Shown here one piece after another: positions 32,201-43,858 of a stretch of 64,000 nucleotides of DNA; position 1 is the first letter of the stretch, and every line of letters starts with the position of its first letter. Source of the stretch: Raphanus sativus (taxonomy: Eukaryota > Streptophyta > Magnoliopsida > Brassicales > Brassicaceae); the NCBI RefSeq assembly GCF_000801105.2, contig NW_026615384.1, positions 1-64,000 of the forward strand. Direction: 5' to 3'. A model generated the notes under the pieces. It saw only the letters and a program-made list of their open reading frames with translations, searched no databases and was not told the origin of the DNA. The translations under genes were made by a program, and so were the position numbers.

Positions 32201-34557
32201 GCTAATCTGGAATCATCTGGATAGAAAGTGGGATATCTTCTTACTCACAACTCCTATGAGATTTATTCAACTTCCTGGTTATTCTCCACTGATTAGTGGT
32301 TCCAAATAAAGCTTCTTAGATCGTGGTTCATCCTGGTTTGATAAGAATCATGAAGATATTGCCATATGTCCGAACAGGCTAATCTGGAATCATCTGGATA
32401 GAAAGTGGGATATCTTCTTACTCACAACTCCTATGAGATTTATTCAACTTCCTGGTTATTCTCCACTGATTAGTGGTTCCAAATAAAGCTTCTTAGATCG
32501 TGGTTCATCCTGGTTTGATAAGAATCATGAAGATATTGCCATATGTCCGAACAGGCTAATCTGGAATCATCTGGATAGAAAGTGGGATATCTTCTTACTC
32601 ACAACTCCTATGAGATTTATTCAACTTCCTGGTTATTCTCCACTGATTAGTGGTTCCAAATAAAGCTTCTTAGATCGTGGTTCATCCTGGTTTGATAAGA
32701 ATCATGAAGATATGGCATATGTCCGAACAGGCTAATCTGGAATCATCTGGATAGAAAGTGGGATATCTTCTTACTCACAACTCCTATGAGATTTATTCAA
32801 CTTCCTGGTTATTCTCCACTGATTAGTGGTTCCAAATAAAGCTTCTTAGATCGTGGTTCATCCTGGTTTGATAAGAATCATGAAGATATTGCCATATGTC
32901 CGAACAGGCTAATCTGGAATCATCTGGATAGAAAGTGGGATATCTTCTTACTCACAACTCCTATGAGATTTATTCAACTTCCTGGTTATTCTCCACTGAT
33001 TAGTGGTTCCAAATAAAGCTTCTTAGATCGTGGTTCATCCTGGTTTGATAAGAATCATGAAGATAATGGCATATGTCCGAACAGGCTAATCTGGAATCAT
33101 CTGGATAGAAAGTGGGATATCTTCTTACTCACAACTCCTATGAGATTTATTCAACTTCCTGGTTATTCTCCACTGATTAGTGGTTCCAAATAAAGCTTCT
33201 TAGATCGTGGTTCATCCTGGTTTGATAAGAATCATGAAGATAATGGCATATGTCCGAACAGGCTAATCTGGAATCATCTGGATAGAAAGTGGGATATCTT
33301 CTTACTCACAACTCCTATGAGATTTATTCAACTTCCTGGTTATTCTCCACTGATTAGTGGTTCCAAATAAAGCTTCTTAGATCGTGGTTCATCCTGGTTT
33401 GATAAGAATCATGAAGATATTGCCATATGTCCGAACAGGCTAATCTGGAATCATCTGGATAGAAAGTGGGATATCTTCTTACTCACAACTCCTATGAGAT
33501 TTATTCAACTTCCTGGTTATTCTCCACTGATTAGTGGTTCCAAATAAAGCTTCTTAGATCGTGGTTCATCCTGGTTTGATAAGAATCATGAAGATATTGG
33601 CATATGTCCGAACAGGCTAATCTGGAATCATCTGGATAGAAAGTGGGATATCTTCTTACTCACAACTCCTATGAGATTTATTCAACTTCCTGGTTATTCT
33701 CCACTGATTAGTGGTTCCAAATAAAGCTTCTTAGATCGTGGTTCATCCTGGTTTGATAAGAATCATGAAGATATTGCCATATGTCCGAACAGGCTAATCT
33801 GGAATCATCTGGATAGAAAGTGGGATATCTTCTTACTCACAACTCCTATGAGATTTATTCAACTTCCTGGTTATTCTCCACTGATTAGTGGTTCCAAATA
33901 AAGCTTCTTAGATCGTGGTTCATCCTGGTTTGATAAGAATCATGAAGATAATGGCATATGTCCGAACAGGCTAATCTGGAATCATCTGGATAGAAAGTGG
34001 GATATCTTCTTACTCACAACTCCTATGAGATTTATTCAACTTCCTGGTTATTCTCCACTGATTAGTGGTTCCAAATAAAGCTTCTTAGATCGTGGTTCAT
34101 CCTGGTTTGATAAGAATCATGAAGATATTGCCATATGTCCGAACAGGCTAATCTGGAATCATCTGGATAGAAAGTGGGATATCTTCTTACTCACAACTCC
34201 TATGAGATTTATTCAACTTCCTGGTTATTCTCCACTGATTAGTGGTTCCAAATAAAGCTTCTTAGATCGTGGTTCATCCTGGTTTGATAAGAATCATGAA
34301 GATAATGGCATATGTCCGAACAGGCTAATCTGGAATCATCTGGATAGAAAGTGGGATATCTTCTTACTCACAACTCCTATGAGATTTATTCAACTTCCTG
34401 GTTATTCTCCACTGATTAGTGGTTCCAAATAAAGCTTCTTAGATCGTGGTTCATCCTGGTTTGATAAGAATCATGAAGATATTGCCATATGTCCGAACAG
34501 GCTAATCTGGAATCATCTGGATAGAAAGTGGGATATCTTCTTCCTCACAACTCCTAT
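26299..34557 (+). repeat. Satellite array II, 177-bp monomer, about 46.6 copies
   Basis: Highly uniform units in the same orientation as array I. The variant gataatgccat occurs mainly in the left half (for example near 27048, 28286 and 28816), and gatatggcat only on the right (near 31475, 31827 and 32711). The gataatggcat form is concentrated after about 30400. This regional clustering suggests local unequal exchange. The array starts at phase 1 just after CRM1 and ends at phase 116, where Cop2 inserted; the same monomer resumes at 46415. Confidence 0.95.
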
Positions 34558-35103
34558 TGTTGAGATGAAGCAATAAGTGTTGATGAAGTGATGAAGAACA
34601 AGAGGGAACCAGGCGAGTTTAAACTAAGTAAAAGAGGAAGTAACTTGAGAGACAAGTCTGTTCATGCACCATGCAACCTAGTGTGAAGTGCAAGGCAAGA
34701 CTTGAAGTGTATCTCGCCTGGTATGATTAAAGGAAGATACCTTATGCTATCAGAAGCAATAGGAACGTTAGAGGATTGGATCACATGGGTTGGTTAAGGT
34801 TCAAAGTCAAGAGAGACGTTGAGGACCTGTCGCTATCCCGGATCAGTGTGCGCAGATCAGCCTTGTCTTCTTTCTCTATTGTTTATTCATTGTCTAGGGT
34901 TCTACTTGTTTATTATTTCCCTTCTGTCGACATTGTACTTGTATGTCTCTATATATGGGTTGCTCCCATAAACAAATCAATCAAGTGAATCATTTCTATT
35001 ATTCTCTCATCTTCTCACTCGCCATGTTTCTCTCTTTCTCTTAAGTCTCACACAAGTTACTAATCTTCTCTACTAAACTCTTCTTGATTCTCTAATTCTC
35101 ACA
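34558..35103 (+). repeat. Cop2 5' LTR
   Basis: It starts tgttgagatgaag and ends attctcaca. A TATA-like atatatgg lies near 34951. A long-range inverted repeat pairs accaggcgag (34608-34617) with ctcgcctggt (34713-34722), with an inner caagtct/agacttg pair. Confidence 0.92.
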
Positions 35104-35115
35104 TGGTATCAGAGC
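35104..35115 (+). other. Cop2 primer-binding site
   Basis: tggtatcagagc directly follows the 5' LTR and matches the initiator-Met tRNA complement. Confidence 0.9.
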
Positions 35116-35272
35116 TTTAAGCTCCTGAAACCTATCTCTTCCGCAAACACTTTGATTTTTCATTTCTATTTTGGGTAAAGTTCATCTTGTTCTTAAGGTG
35201 TTCTTCCCTTTCTGTTCCAGAATTTGCCAAAAATAGCAAAGTTCTTCTTTTACTCAAAACTTCTTGTTCTTG

Positions 35273-38200
35273 ATGGATTCCACTGGTGAACACTCACGGA
35301 TGGTGACCATTCCAGTTACTCTCAAGGGAGCTAACTACTTACACTGGGCAAGGCTAACTAAAACCGCTCTTGGAGGCAGAGGGCTCTGGGAGGTGGTTGA
35401 AGAAGGCAGGAACAACAAGAAGAAGACTGTCCTAGGAGAGGATGGCAAAGAAGTGGTGCAAGCTGAAGCTGATGTCAAGAAGCGAGTTCAAGAGGATCTC
35501 CTGGTCTTGTCTATCATCCAACACAGTCTTGAGGCATCAATCTTGGAGTCTTACGTCTACTGTTAGACTTCAAAAGAACTATGGGATACACTCCAAAAGG
35601 TGTTTGGTAATGTATCCAACATTAACCGAGTGTTTGAAGTCAAGAGGGCCATCAACAACCTGTGTCAAGAGGATACTGAGTTTTATAAACACTTTGGGAA
35701 GTTCAGATCTCTATGGGCAGAGCTGGAGATGTTGAGACCAGCAACCCTTGACCCGGATGTACTGAATGAGAGAAGAGAGCAGGATAAGGTCTTTGCCTTG
35801 ATATCCTCTCTTAACCCCGGGTACAATGAATTGATCAAGCACATACTGAGGGGAGTTAGTCTCCCATCTCTGGATGAAGTGTGTGCTCAGATTCAAAAGG
35901 AGCAAGGCTCAGTTGGTCTCTTTGGAGGAAAGAAAGACCTTGTGATAGCAAACCAAGCAGAAGGTGTTGCTAACAAAGGCTACTTCAAACCTGAAGACAA
36001 GAAGGTGTGGGTGTGTGATCACTGCAAGAAGAAGGGGCATGGGAAAGACAAGTGCTGGTTGCTTCATCCTCATTTGAAGCCACAGAAGTTCCGGACTGGC
36101 ACCAATGAAGCAAGAGCTAACTACTCAGGCGACATAGGTGAACCCGGAGCAGTAAGTGGAGGAGAGAAGGCTCTAGCTTCCAGTTCAACCAGCTCAACTG
36201 TGAGGAACACTCAAGATGAGACTATCAGGCGCTCTGACATTGAAGCTCTCATCAAAATCCTCAAAGATAACTCTGGTAAAACCCTTGGTACATCTCTTCA
36301 TGCGCTTATGAGTAATGTCTCTATGAATGCTTTAACTAGTTCTAAATTGATGAAACCACTAGTTATTGATTCAGGAGCAAGTCATCACATGATTAGTGAT
36401 GTGAGCTTAATTAAAAACATTGTTCCTGCTCTAGGAAATGTGATGATAGCCAATGGAGATAAGATACCAATTAAAGGCATAGGAGATCTTAAATTGTTTA
36501 ACAAGGATTCAAAAGCTCTTTATATGCCTAGCTTTGCCTCAAATTTGTTATCTGTGAAAAGAGTGACTAATGATTTAAATTGCAGTGTTACATTCACACG
36601 TAACCAAGTGTACTTTCAGGATATTGAGACTAGTAGGTTGCTTGGCAATGGTGTGACTAAGGGAGACTTGTACTTGCTTGAAGACACCAAGTCATCAGCC
36701 GATTTATCTTATGCTTTGAACTATATTTCTACTTTACCTAAAGATGTATTGTGGCATGCTAGATTAGGACATCCTCATTCTCGTGCTTTGAACATCATGT
36801 TGCCTAGTATTTCTTTTAAAAGTGATTGTGAAGCTTGTATCTTAGGAAAACATTGCAAAAATGTGTTTCCTAGATCAAGTAAAATTTATGAAAATTGCTT
36901 TGACCTTATACACTCTGATGTATGGACTGCTCCATGTGTATCTAGAGAGCATCACAAATATTTTGTCACCTTTATAGATGAGAAATCCAAATACACATGG
37001 ATCACATTATTGCAATCTAAAGATAGGGTCTTAGAAGCATTTATAAATTTTCAAAACTATGTCACTAATCACTTTAATGCCAAGATAGAGATTTTGAGAT
37101 CAGATAATGGAGGAGAATATACAAGCAATGCTTTCAAGCAACATCTAGCCAAACATGGGATGATCCACCAAACTAGCTGTCCATACACTCCACAACAAAA
37201 TGGTGTGGCCGAGAGAAAGAACAGGCACCTTATGGAGATAGCTAGAAGTATGATGTTCCATACAAGTGTGCCTAAACGTTTTTGGGGTGATGCAGTCTTA
37301 ACAGCCTGCTACTTAATCAACCGGATTCCCACAAGAGTTCTCCATGACCAATCCCCTTATGAGGTACTGAATAACACTAAACCATCTATTGAACATATGC
37401 GTGTGTTTGGTTGTCTTTGCTTTGTCTTTGTTCCAGGAGAGCAAAGAGATAAGTTGGCAGCCAAGAGTACAAAGGCAGTGTTCATTGGATATTCTCCCCA
37501 TCAGAAAGGGTACAAATGCTTTGTACCAGAGACCAGGAGGGTCTTAGTTTCCAGAGATGTCAAGTTCTTGGAATCCAAAGGATACTATGATGGGAATAGT
37601 TGGGAAGATTTGGAGAATCTATCCCAATCTACTTCAGATAGGGCATCTAACCTAAGAAGAGTAATGGAAAGCCTGGGCATCAGTGTACCTGTTGAGAAGT
37701 CAACCAGGATACCAGAGGAAGCACCAGTTACACCAGACACTACTCCTGAGGTTACTCACCTTGATCATGAGGGGGACAATGAAGCTGAGCAACAAGAGGA
37801 GCAGTCAGCAAGTCCTGATCAAGCTGAGCAACAAGTTGAGCAGCATGCGCATGAAAAAATCACTCAAGAGACTCAAGAGGAGCCCACTATGAGTTCAGGT
37901 CCTAGTGGTGAAGAAGACAACCCTCAACCGACCCTGAGAAGAAGCACTAGAGTCAGGCAGCCAGCAACAAACTGGAAAAACAACAGAGTCTACTTCAACT
38001 CTCAAGCAGTAGCTCATCCCATCCAAGCAGTGTGCTCTCTAGCACAATACCCACAAGAGCATGTAGTGTTCATAGGAGAGCTGGATCAGGAATATATTCC
38101 AAGATCATATGAGGAAGCTATGGAGCATGCAGAATGGAGGGAATCAGTGGGCAGTGAGTCAAGTGCCATGATAATCAATGATACATGGTATGAGGCAGAA

Positions 38201-38293
38201 CTACCAAAGGGCAAGAGAGCTGTGACTAGTAGGTGGATATTTACTATCAAGTACAATGCTGATGGTACTGTGGAAAGACGTAAGACAAGGTTG
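35273..38293 (+). pseudogene. Cop2 gag-pol, 5' part (gag to start of RT), with premature stop
   Basis: It begins at the first ATG after an ATG-free leader. A TAG at 35564-35566 interrupts gag, where sister elements have GAG or CAG (the YSYC-E/Q-T context); the frame then continues unchanged. Intact beyond the stop are the zinc knuckle CDHCKKKGHGKDKC, protease DSGASHHM, pre-integrase WHARLGHPH with CEACILGKHC, and the integrase D, D and E motifs (HSDVW, RSDNGGEY, NGVAERKN). The frame is cut in the RKTRL motif of reverse transcriptase by the Cop3 insertion and resumes at 44376 after the duplicated ggttg. Confidence 0.93.
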
Positions 38294-38810
38294 TGTTGAA
38301 ATGAGTGAAAGAAATAAATGAGGAGAAGTTAAATAATCTGAGGTTGAGGTTTACAAAAGTTACTATGCAGTAAATAAAAGTTACTGCATAGTAACAAGGT
38401 AAATAGAGTGTGAGAAGGGTAAATACTGAAGTGGAGAGACTTGACTTGGAAGGCAAGCTCAAGCACAGTGTTTGAATCACAAGGAGAAGACCGTTTGAGG
38501 ATAAGGTGATCCGCGTGTGACAGGCTGGAAAGTGAGACGGATCTGGTCAAGATGCCATTGGCATCTCTCATTCTGGTCCATACATTTCAAAGCTGGTCAG
38601 CTCGGCTACTGTTCCTAAGTCCCTTAGTGTCTTTTCTCATTTGTGTAACCTAGTGTCTTATGCTCCCATATATATTTGTAACCTCACTTCTCTGAATGAT
38701 TAACGAGTTCTTCTTTTACACTGCCGTCGCTCTCTCTCAATTTATTCATCATGTTCATCACACATTTCACCTATAATCATCCTTAAACTCAATACTTATA
38801 TAAAATTTCA
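38294..38810 (+). repeat. Cop3 5' LTR
   Basis: It starts tgttgaaatgag and ends aaaatttca, with a tatatattt box near 38669. It shares the block accgtttgaggataa and the downstream acaggctg with Cop1, although most of the LTR differs. Confidence 0.92.
38359..38395. promoter_or_regulatory. LTR hairpin of Cop3
   Basis: A perfect 15-bp inverted repeat (gttactatgcagtaa / ttactgcatagtaac) with a 7-nt loop begins about 65 nt from the LTR start. The second copy is at 43924-43960. Confidence 0.75.
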
Positions 38811-38823
38811 TGGTATCAGAGCC
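38811..38823 (+). other. Cop3 primer-binding site
   Basis: tggtatcagagcc directly follows the 5' LTR. Confidence 0.92.
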
Positions 38824-38912
38824 AGGTTGGCTTTGGTATTGAGTTCGTGTTCTCGTTCAACTTCATTTCTTCTCATTCTATTTCTCTTTTATTCAAAATC
38901 ATCCAAGACTGG

Positions 38913-39190
38913 TTTGTGTTCTTCACGGGTTCATAAAGTCTCAAGCTTTTGGTGGGTGTCTTCACGGTGGTGTTACTTAAAGCTTCAGACGTTGGTTGTT
39001 GTTCTTCGCGGGTTGATTCAAGATTCAAACTTGGTGGTTGTTCTTCGCGGGAAAAGTAAAGATTCAAACTTTGGAGTGTTCTTCACGGTTTGTCATTTAA
39101 AGTTTCAAGCTTTAGTTGGTACTTCTACTGCGGTTGATAAAGCTTCACGCTTTAGTGTTTGTGGAGACGTGTCAAGCTTAAAGCTTTGTT
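38913..39190 (+). repeat. Degenerate tandem repeats in the Cop3 5' leader
   Basis: Five to six imperfect units of about 40-45 nt share tgttcttcacgggtt, then ...aaagattcaaactttgg. They start near 38913, 38957, 38999, 39038 and 39077, with a weaker unit after 39120. They lie between the primer site and the gag ATG, and the whole leader is free of ATG. Confidence 0.6.
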
Positions 39191-39211
39191 CTTTGGTTGC
39201 TTTTCATCATC

Positions 39212-42200
39212 ATGGATGGTTTCAAAATTGATGGAGGCAAGATTACGGTTCCGGTTGCTCTCAAGGGTGGTACAAACTACCTGTTGTGGTCAAGGCTGGT
39301 GAAGACAGCTATTGGGAGACTAGGGTTGTGGAGTCACATCACGGATGATGGTCCTACACCTGTGGTCAAGGATGGAGAAGGTCAGGAGGGTGGAAAGGAG
39401 CTTGCGGTTGCTGATGATAAGAAATGGATTCAAGAAGACCTGATGGTGTTGTCCGTGTTGCAAGGGTCACTTGAGCTGCCTATCTTGGATGCTTACAGCT
39501 ACTGCCAGACCCCTAAGCACCTGTGGGAAACTCTCCAAAAGACATTTGGGAATGTCACTAATTTAAGCCGTGTGTTTGAGCTCAAGAAAGGCATCAACAC
39601 TCTCGTGCAAGATGGTGAGGAGTTCACCAAGCATTTAGGCAAGTATAGGTCCATGTGGTCTGAGCTTGAATCGTTGAGGCCTAGCACTAATGACATGAAT
39701 GTGCTGATGGAAAGGAAAGAGCAGGATCAAGTGTTTGGTTTGTTGCTTACTCTTGATCCGGCTTACAAAGATGTGATCAAACACATCTTGAGAGCACCAA
39801 CTTTACCATCAATGGAGGAAGTTTGTGCTCAGCTTCAGAAGGAAGAGGGATCACTGGGTCTCTTTAGTGGCAAAGGAGATATGACCATGGCGCATAAAGC
39901 TGAGGAGATACAAGCTAACAAGGCTGGTTACCAGGAGAGGTCATTTGGAGGCAATTGTGATCACTGCAAGCGCAAGGGTCACAAGAGGAGTCAATGCTGG
40001 GTCCTTCACCCTCATCTCAAGCCGGCTAAGTTCAACAAGGAACGTGAGGGAGGAAGAGCTAACCTTTCTGCTGAGTCAAGTGAAGCTGGAGCATCTGGTT
40101 CCGGTTCTCAAGGCAAGGCGGGTGAAAGTGAAGGAAAAGCTCTTACTACTCTTCACTCAGCTGGTAGAAACATGGAGAGTGAGATGATAAGGAGATCAGA
40201 CATTGAGGCTCTGATCAAAGCCTTTAAGGACTCTGGTAACACCATTGCGTACTCCTTTGCTGCTTATAATACTCATGGAACTGATAATAGGTTGCTAGAG
40301 AGTATTACTGATGAGAAACATGAATCGTTTAGGAGCTTACATGCATTGCAAAATGAGATTGAATCTCCTAGAGTTCACATTGCTAGGAAACCTGTAATGA
40401 AACCTCTAATAGTTGATTCAGGTGCATCTCATCATATGATTAGTGATCTCTGTTTGATTAAAGATATTGAACCTGCCCAAGGCAATGTGTTGATTGCGAA
40501 TGGTGATAAGGTACCTATTAAGGGGATTGGGAAGTTGAATCTCTTTAATAGGGAATCTAAAGCCTTGTTCATGCCTGAATTTACTTCAAATCTTTTGTCT
40601 GTTAAAAGATGCACTAATGATCTTAATTGCAATGTTATCTTTAGTCCTAATGATGTCAAGTTTCAGGATATTGAGAGCTGTAAGCTCATTGGGCAAGGAA
40701 GTTCAAGAGGAGATCTTTACTTGTTGGAAGACACTGCCCCCATTTCTATTTCTAGTTGTTTGTTGAGTTCGGTTTTAAGTAAAGGTGCATTATGGCATTC
40801 TAGGCTAGGACATCCACATGTTAGAGCCTTGAGCTTAATGTTACCAGGTGTCATGTTTAATGAGGATTGTGAGGCTTGTATCCTAGGAAAGCATTGTAAG
40901 ACTGTGTTTCAAAACTCTTCCACCATCTATGAGAAATGCTTTGATCTTGTTCATTCTGATGTTTGGACTGCTCCTTGCTTATCTAGGGATAATTTTAAAT
41001 ATTTTGTCTCATTCATTGATGAAAAATCCAAATACACCTGGTTAACACTCATTAAAACCAAAGACATGGTCCTTGATGCATTTAAAAATTTTCAAATGTA
41101 TATCTCTAACCAATTCAATGCCAAGATTAAGATTTTCAGGTCTGATAATGGTGGAGAATATACAAGTAATGCTTTCAAGAACCATCTGGCTCAACATGGT
41201 ATACTTCATCAAACCAGTTGTCCTTACACGCCACAACAAAATGGGGTTGCTGAAAGGAAAAACCGGCATCTCATGGAGGTGACAAGATCAATGATGTTTC
41301 ATACCAGTGTGCCAAAGAGGTTCTGGAGTGATGCTGTGCTTGCTGCATGCTACCTCATCAACAGAACACCAACTAGAATTCTGAGGGATCAGTGTCCTTA
41401 TGAGGTCTTAAATCACTGTAAGCCGGGATTAGAGCATTTGAAAGTGTTTGGTTGTGTGTGCTTTGTGCTGATTCCAGGAGATAAGAGAAACAAACTTGAG
41501 GCTAAAAGCACAAGAGCAATGTTTGTGGGTTACTCCACAACTCAGAAAGGGTACAAATGCTTTGATCCAGTTACTAGAAGAGTGATGGTGTCAAGGGATG
41601 TTAAGTTCTTAGAAGATAAGAAGTTCTATGGAGACACCAAATGGGAAGATTTGGAGGAGTTAACTAGATCATCTGATAGGGCCACTAGCCTTAGATTGAT
41701 TCTAGAGAAGATGGGAATCAACATGTCCCGGGATCAAGGTAGTGGATCAACTACTGGTGATCATGAAGCTGAAAGAACATCTCACATTGATCATGAGGGG
41801 GGAAATGATACTGAAGCTGGAGGTCAAGAAGATCAAGGTTCAGTTAGTCATGATCAAGGTGTGATGCAAGATGGAAATGGGTCTGATCAAGCAGGTCAGA
41901 ATGAAGATGGAGAAGCGGGTACTACTGATCAAGGAGGTCAGAGTGGAGGAGGAGAAGCTCATGCACCAGAAACCATTCAAGAACAAGAACAAGGTGCTGT
42001 ACCATTAAGGAGAAGCACAAGAGTGAAGAGGGATGCTTCCAACTGGGTAAACACACGTGTGTACTACAATGCACAAGCAGTTGAGCATCCTTCTCAAGCT
42101 GTTTGCTCCTTTGCCGAGTTCCCTGAAGAGCATAAAGCCTTCACAGTGAGCTTGGATGAGAGCTATGTTCCAAGAAGCTATGAAGAAGCAATATTGATTC

Positions 42201-43714
42201 AAGAATGGAGAGACTCAGTCAATGATGAAGCTAATGCTATGATCAAAAATGACACTTGGTATGAATCAACTTTACCCAAAGGGAAGAAGGCAGTGTCTTG
42301 CAAGTGGATTTTCACCATCAAGTACTTACCAAATGGGAAGATTGATAGGAGGAAGACTCGGTTGGTTGCTAGAGGCTTCACTCAGACGTATGGTGAAGAC
42401 TACATTGATACCTTTGCACCAGTGGCAAAGCTTCATACGATCAGAATAGTCTTGTCCTTGGCAGTGAATCTTGAATGGGATCTTTGGCAAATGGATGTCA
42501 AGAATGCGTTTCTTCAAGGTGAGTTGGAGGATGAGGTTTATATGCTGCCTCCTCCTGGTATGGAAGGAATGGTGAAGCCTGGTAATGTCTTAAGACTCAA
42601 GAAGGCTATCTATGGGTTGAAGCAATCTCCTAGAGCTTGGTACAACAAGCTAAGCACCACTCTGAATGGCCGTGGGTTCAGGAAATGTGAATTGGACCAC
42701 ACGCTCTTCACTCTCACAACCAAGTCAGGTATCATCTGTCTCTTAGTCTATGTTGATGATATTATCATTACTGGCTCTGATAAGACAGGTATCCAAGAAA
42801 CTAAAGACTTTCTAAAGTCTGTTTTTGAGATTAAAGACTTGGGAGAAATGAAATACTTCCTTGGCATTGAGTTGTGCAGGGCTAAGGAAGGCTTGTTCAT
42901 TTCCCAAAGAAAGTATACACTTGATCTTTTGAGAGATGCAGGTATGCTTGGAGGAAAGACAGCAAAGATGCCATTAGAGGATGGGTACAAAGTACCAAGA
43001 GAGGGGGAGATTGAAGACAGCAAGCCTTTCCATGATCCAAAGCTTTATAGGAAGCTTGTGGGAAAGCTTATTTACCTAACCATTACTCGTCCAGATATTT
43101 GTTTTGCTGTGAACCAGGTGAGTCAACATATGCAGATGCCAAAGGAGCATCACTGGAGGATGGTTGAGAGGATTCTGATGTATCTGAATGGTACAAGCGG
43201 TCAAGGCATATGGATGGGGTGTAATGGAAGCTCTGAAAATGTTGGATATTGTGATGCTGATTGGGCAGGTGATCGTGTGGATAGGAGATCCACTACTGGT
43301 TATTGCACTTTTATTGGTGGAAATCTTGTGACATGGAAGAGCAAGAAGCAAAAGGTGGTCTCATGTTCTAGTGCAGAAGCAGAGTACCGAGCTATGCTGA
43401 AGCTTACCAACGAGTTGGTTTGGATCAAGGGCATCTTGCAACACTTGGAGATTGCTCAAGCTACTCCAATGACCATGCACTGCGACAACCAAGCCGCCAT
43501 CCACATAGCCACCAACTCAGTGTTCCATGAGCGCACAAAGCACATTGAAGTGGACTGCCACAAAGTGAGACAGATGATAATCTTGGGAGTGATCTTGCCA
43601 TGCTACACTAGAAGTGAGGATCAGTTGGCAGACATTTTCACCAAGGCAGCAAGACAGAAGGTAATGGAATCCATCCATGTTAGGTTGGGTCTCATTGATT
43701 TCTCACCTAAGTAA
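39212..43714 (+). CDS. Cop3 gag-pol polyprotein (Ty1/copia)
   Basis: A 1500-codon frame from the first ATG after the primer site (the open frame extends 5 codons upstream from a TTG). The order is gag, zinc knuckle CDHCKRKGHKRSQC starting near residue 249, protease DSGA at 402, pre-integrase WHSRLGHPH with CEACILGKHC, and integrase triad D583, D645, E681 (35-residue spacing). Reverse transcriptase has YVDD at 1180-1183, and RNase H has GYCDADWAGD and the SSAEAEYRAM and HCDNQAAIH motifs. A Gly/Gln/Asp-rich, low-complexity linker lies between integrase and reverse transcriptase. It is closely related to Cop1 and Cop5 in pol but more divergent in gag and the linker. No break is seen. Confidence 0.96.
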   Translation: MDGFKIDGGKITVPVALKGGTNYLLWSRLVKTAIGRLGLWSHITDDGPTPVVKDGEGQEGGKELAVADDKKWIQEDLMVLSVLQGSLELPILDAYSYCQTPKHLWETLQKTFGNVTNLSRVFELKKGINTLVQDGEEFTKHLGKYRSMWSELESLRPSTNDMNVLMERKEQDQVFGLLLTLDPAYKDVIKHILRAPTLPSMEEVCAQLQKEEGSLGLFSGKGDMTMAHKAEEIQANKAGYQERSFGGNCDHCKRKGHKRSQCWVLHPHLKPAKFNKEREGGRANLSAESSEAGASGSGSQGKAGESEGKALTTLHSAGRNMESEMIRRSDIEALIKAFKDSGNTIAYSFAAYNTHGTDNRLLESITDEKHESFRSLHALQNEIESPRVHIARKPVMKPLIVDSGASHHMISDLCLIKDIEPAQGNVLIANGDKVPIKGIGKLNLFNRESKALFMPEFTSNLLSVKRCTNDLNCNVIFSPNDVKFQDIESCKLIGQGSSRGDLYLLEDTAPISISSCLLSSVLSKGALWHSRLGHPHVRALSLMLPGVMFNEDCEACILGKHCKTVFQNSSTIYEKCFDLVHSDVWTAPCLSRDNFKYFVSFIDEKSKYTWLTLIKTKDMVLDAFKNFQMYISNQFNAKIKIFRSDNGGEYTSNAFKNHLAQHGILHQTSCPYTPQQNGVAERKNRHLMEVTRSMMFHTSVPKRFWSDAVLAACYLINRTPTRILRDQCPYEVLNHCKPGLEHLKVFGCVCFVLIPGDKRNKLEAKSTRAMFVGYSTTQKGYKCFDPVTRRVMVSRDVKFLEDKKFYGDTKWEDLEELTRSSDRATSLRLILEKMGINMSRDQGSGSTTGDHEAERTSHIDHEGGNDTEAGGQEDQGSVSHDQGVMQDGNGSDQAGQNEDGEAGTTDQGGQSGGGEAHAPETIQEQEQGAVPLRRSTRVKRDASNWVNTRVYYNAQAVEHPSQAVCSFAEFPEEHKAFTVSLDESYVPRSYEEAILIQEWRDSVNDEANAMIKNDTWYESTLPKGKKAVSCKWIFTIKYLPNGKIDRRKTRLVARGFTQTYGEDYIDTFAPVAKLHTIRIVLSLAVNLEWDLWQMDVKNAFLQGELEDEVYMLPPPGMEGMVKPGNVLRLKKAIYGLKQSPRAWYNKLSTTLNGRGFRKCELDHTLFTLTTKSGIICLLVYVDDIIITGSDKTGIQETKDFLKSVFEIKDLGEMKYFLGIELCRAKEGLFISQRKYTLDLLRDAGMLGGKTAKMPLEDGYKVPREGEIEDSKPFHDPKLYRKLVGKLIYLTITRPDICFAVNQVSQHMQMPKEHHWRMVERILMYLNGTSGQGIWMGCNGSSENVGYCDADWAGDRVDRRSTTGYCTFIGGNLVTWKSKKQKVVSCSSAEAEYRAMLKLTNELVWIKGILQHLEIAQATPMTMHCDNQAAIHIATNSVFHERTKHIEVDCHKVRQMIILGVILPCYTRSEDQLADIFTKAARQKVMESIHVRLGLIDFSPK

Positions 43715-43858
43715 CATTTCCCTGATCATGAGATCTTTACTCTTTTCCTTATCAAGGTTTTGTCCCAAATGGGTTTTCTTTGATAAGGTTTTTAATGAGG
43801 AAGATCTCATGGTCCTTCCAAGCTTGACTTGTTCCACATGGTTAAGCTTGAGGGGGAG
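43715..43858 (+). promoter_or_regulatory. Cop3 3' region: conserved stem-loop, inverted repeat and polypurine tract
   Basis: The outer stem catgagatctt (43727-43737) pairs perfectly with aagatctcatg (43801-43811). The inner stem pairs 43747-43757 with 43778-43788, with 10 of 11 pairs canonical. The loop is ttttgtcccaaatgggtttt. Next come an inverted repeat at 43819-43828 and 43841-43850 (one G-U pair) and the polypurine tract agggggag at 43851-43858. Confidence 0.8.

Noticed and set aside
4133..34557. Arrays I and II (about 46.2 and 46.6 units) as a segmental duplication
   Set aside because: Similar length is coincidental: the order of variant monomers differs, and array-specific variants (gataatgccat, gatatggcat) are not shared.
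34776..34988. Open frame of 70 codons in the Cop2 LTR, repeated at 46087-46299
   Set aside because: It lies entirely in the LTR of both copies, with no domain.
38827..39231. Open frame of 134 codons in the Cop3 leader
   Set aside because: It begins with TTG, covers the degenerate leader repeats and overlaps the gag start in another frame.
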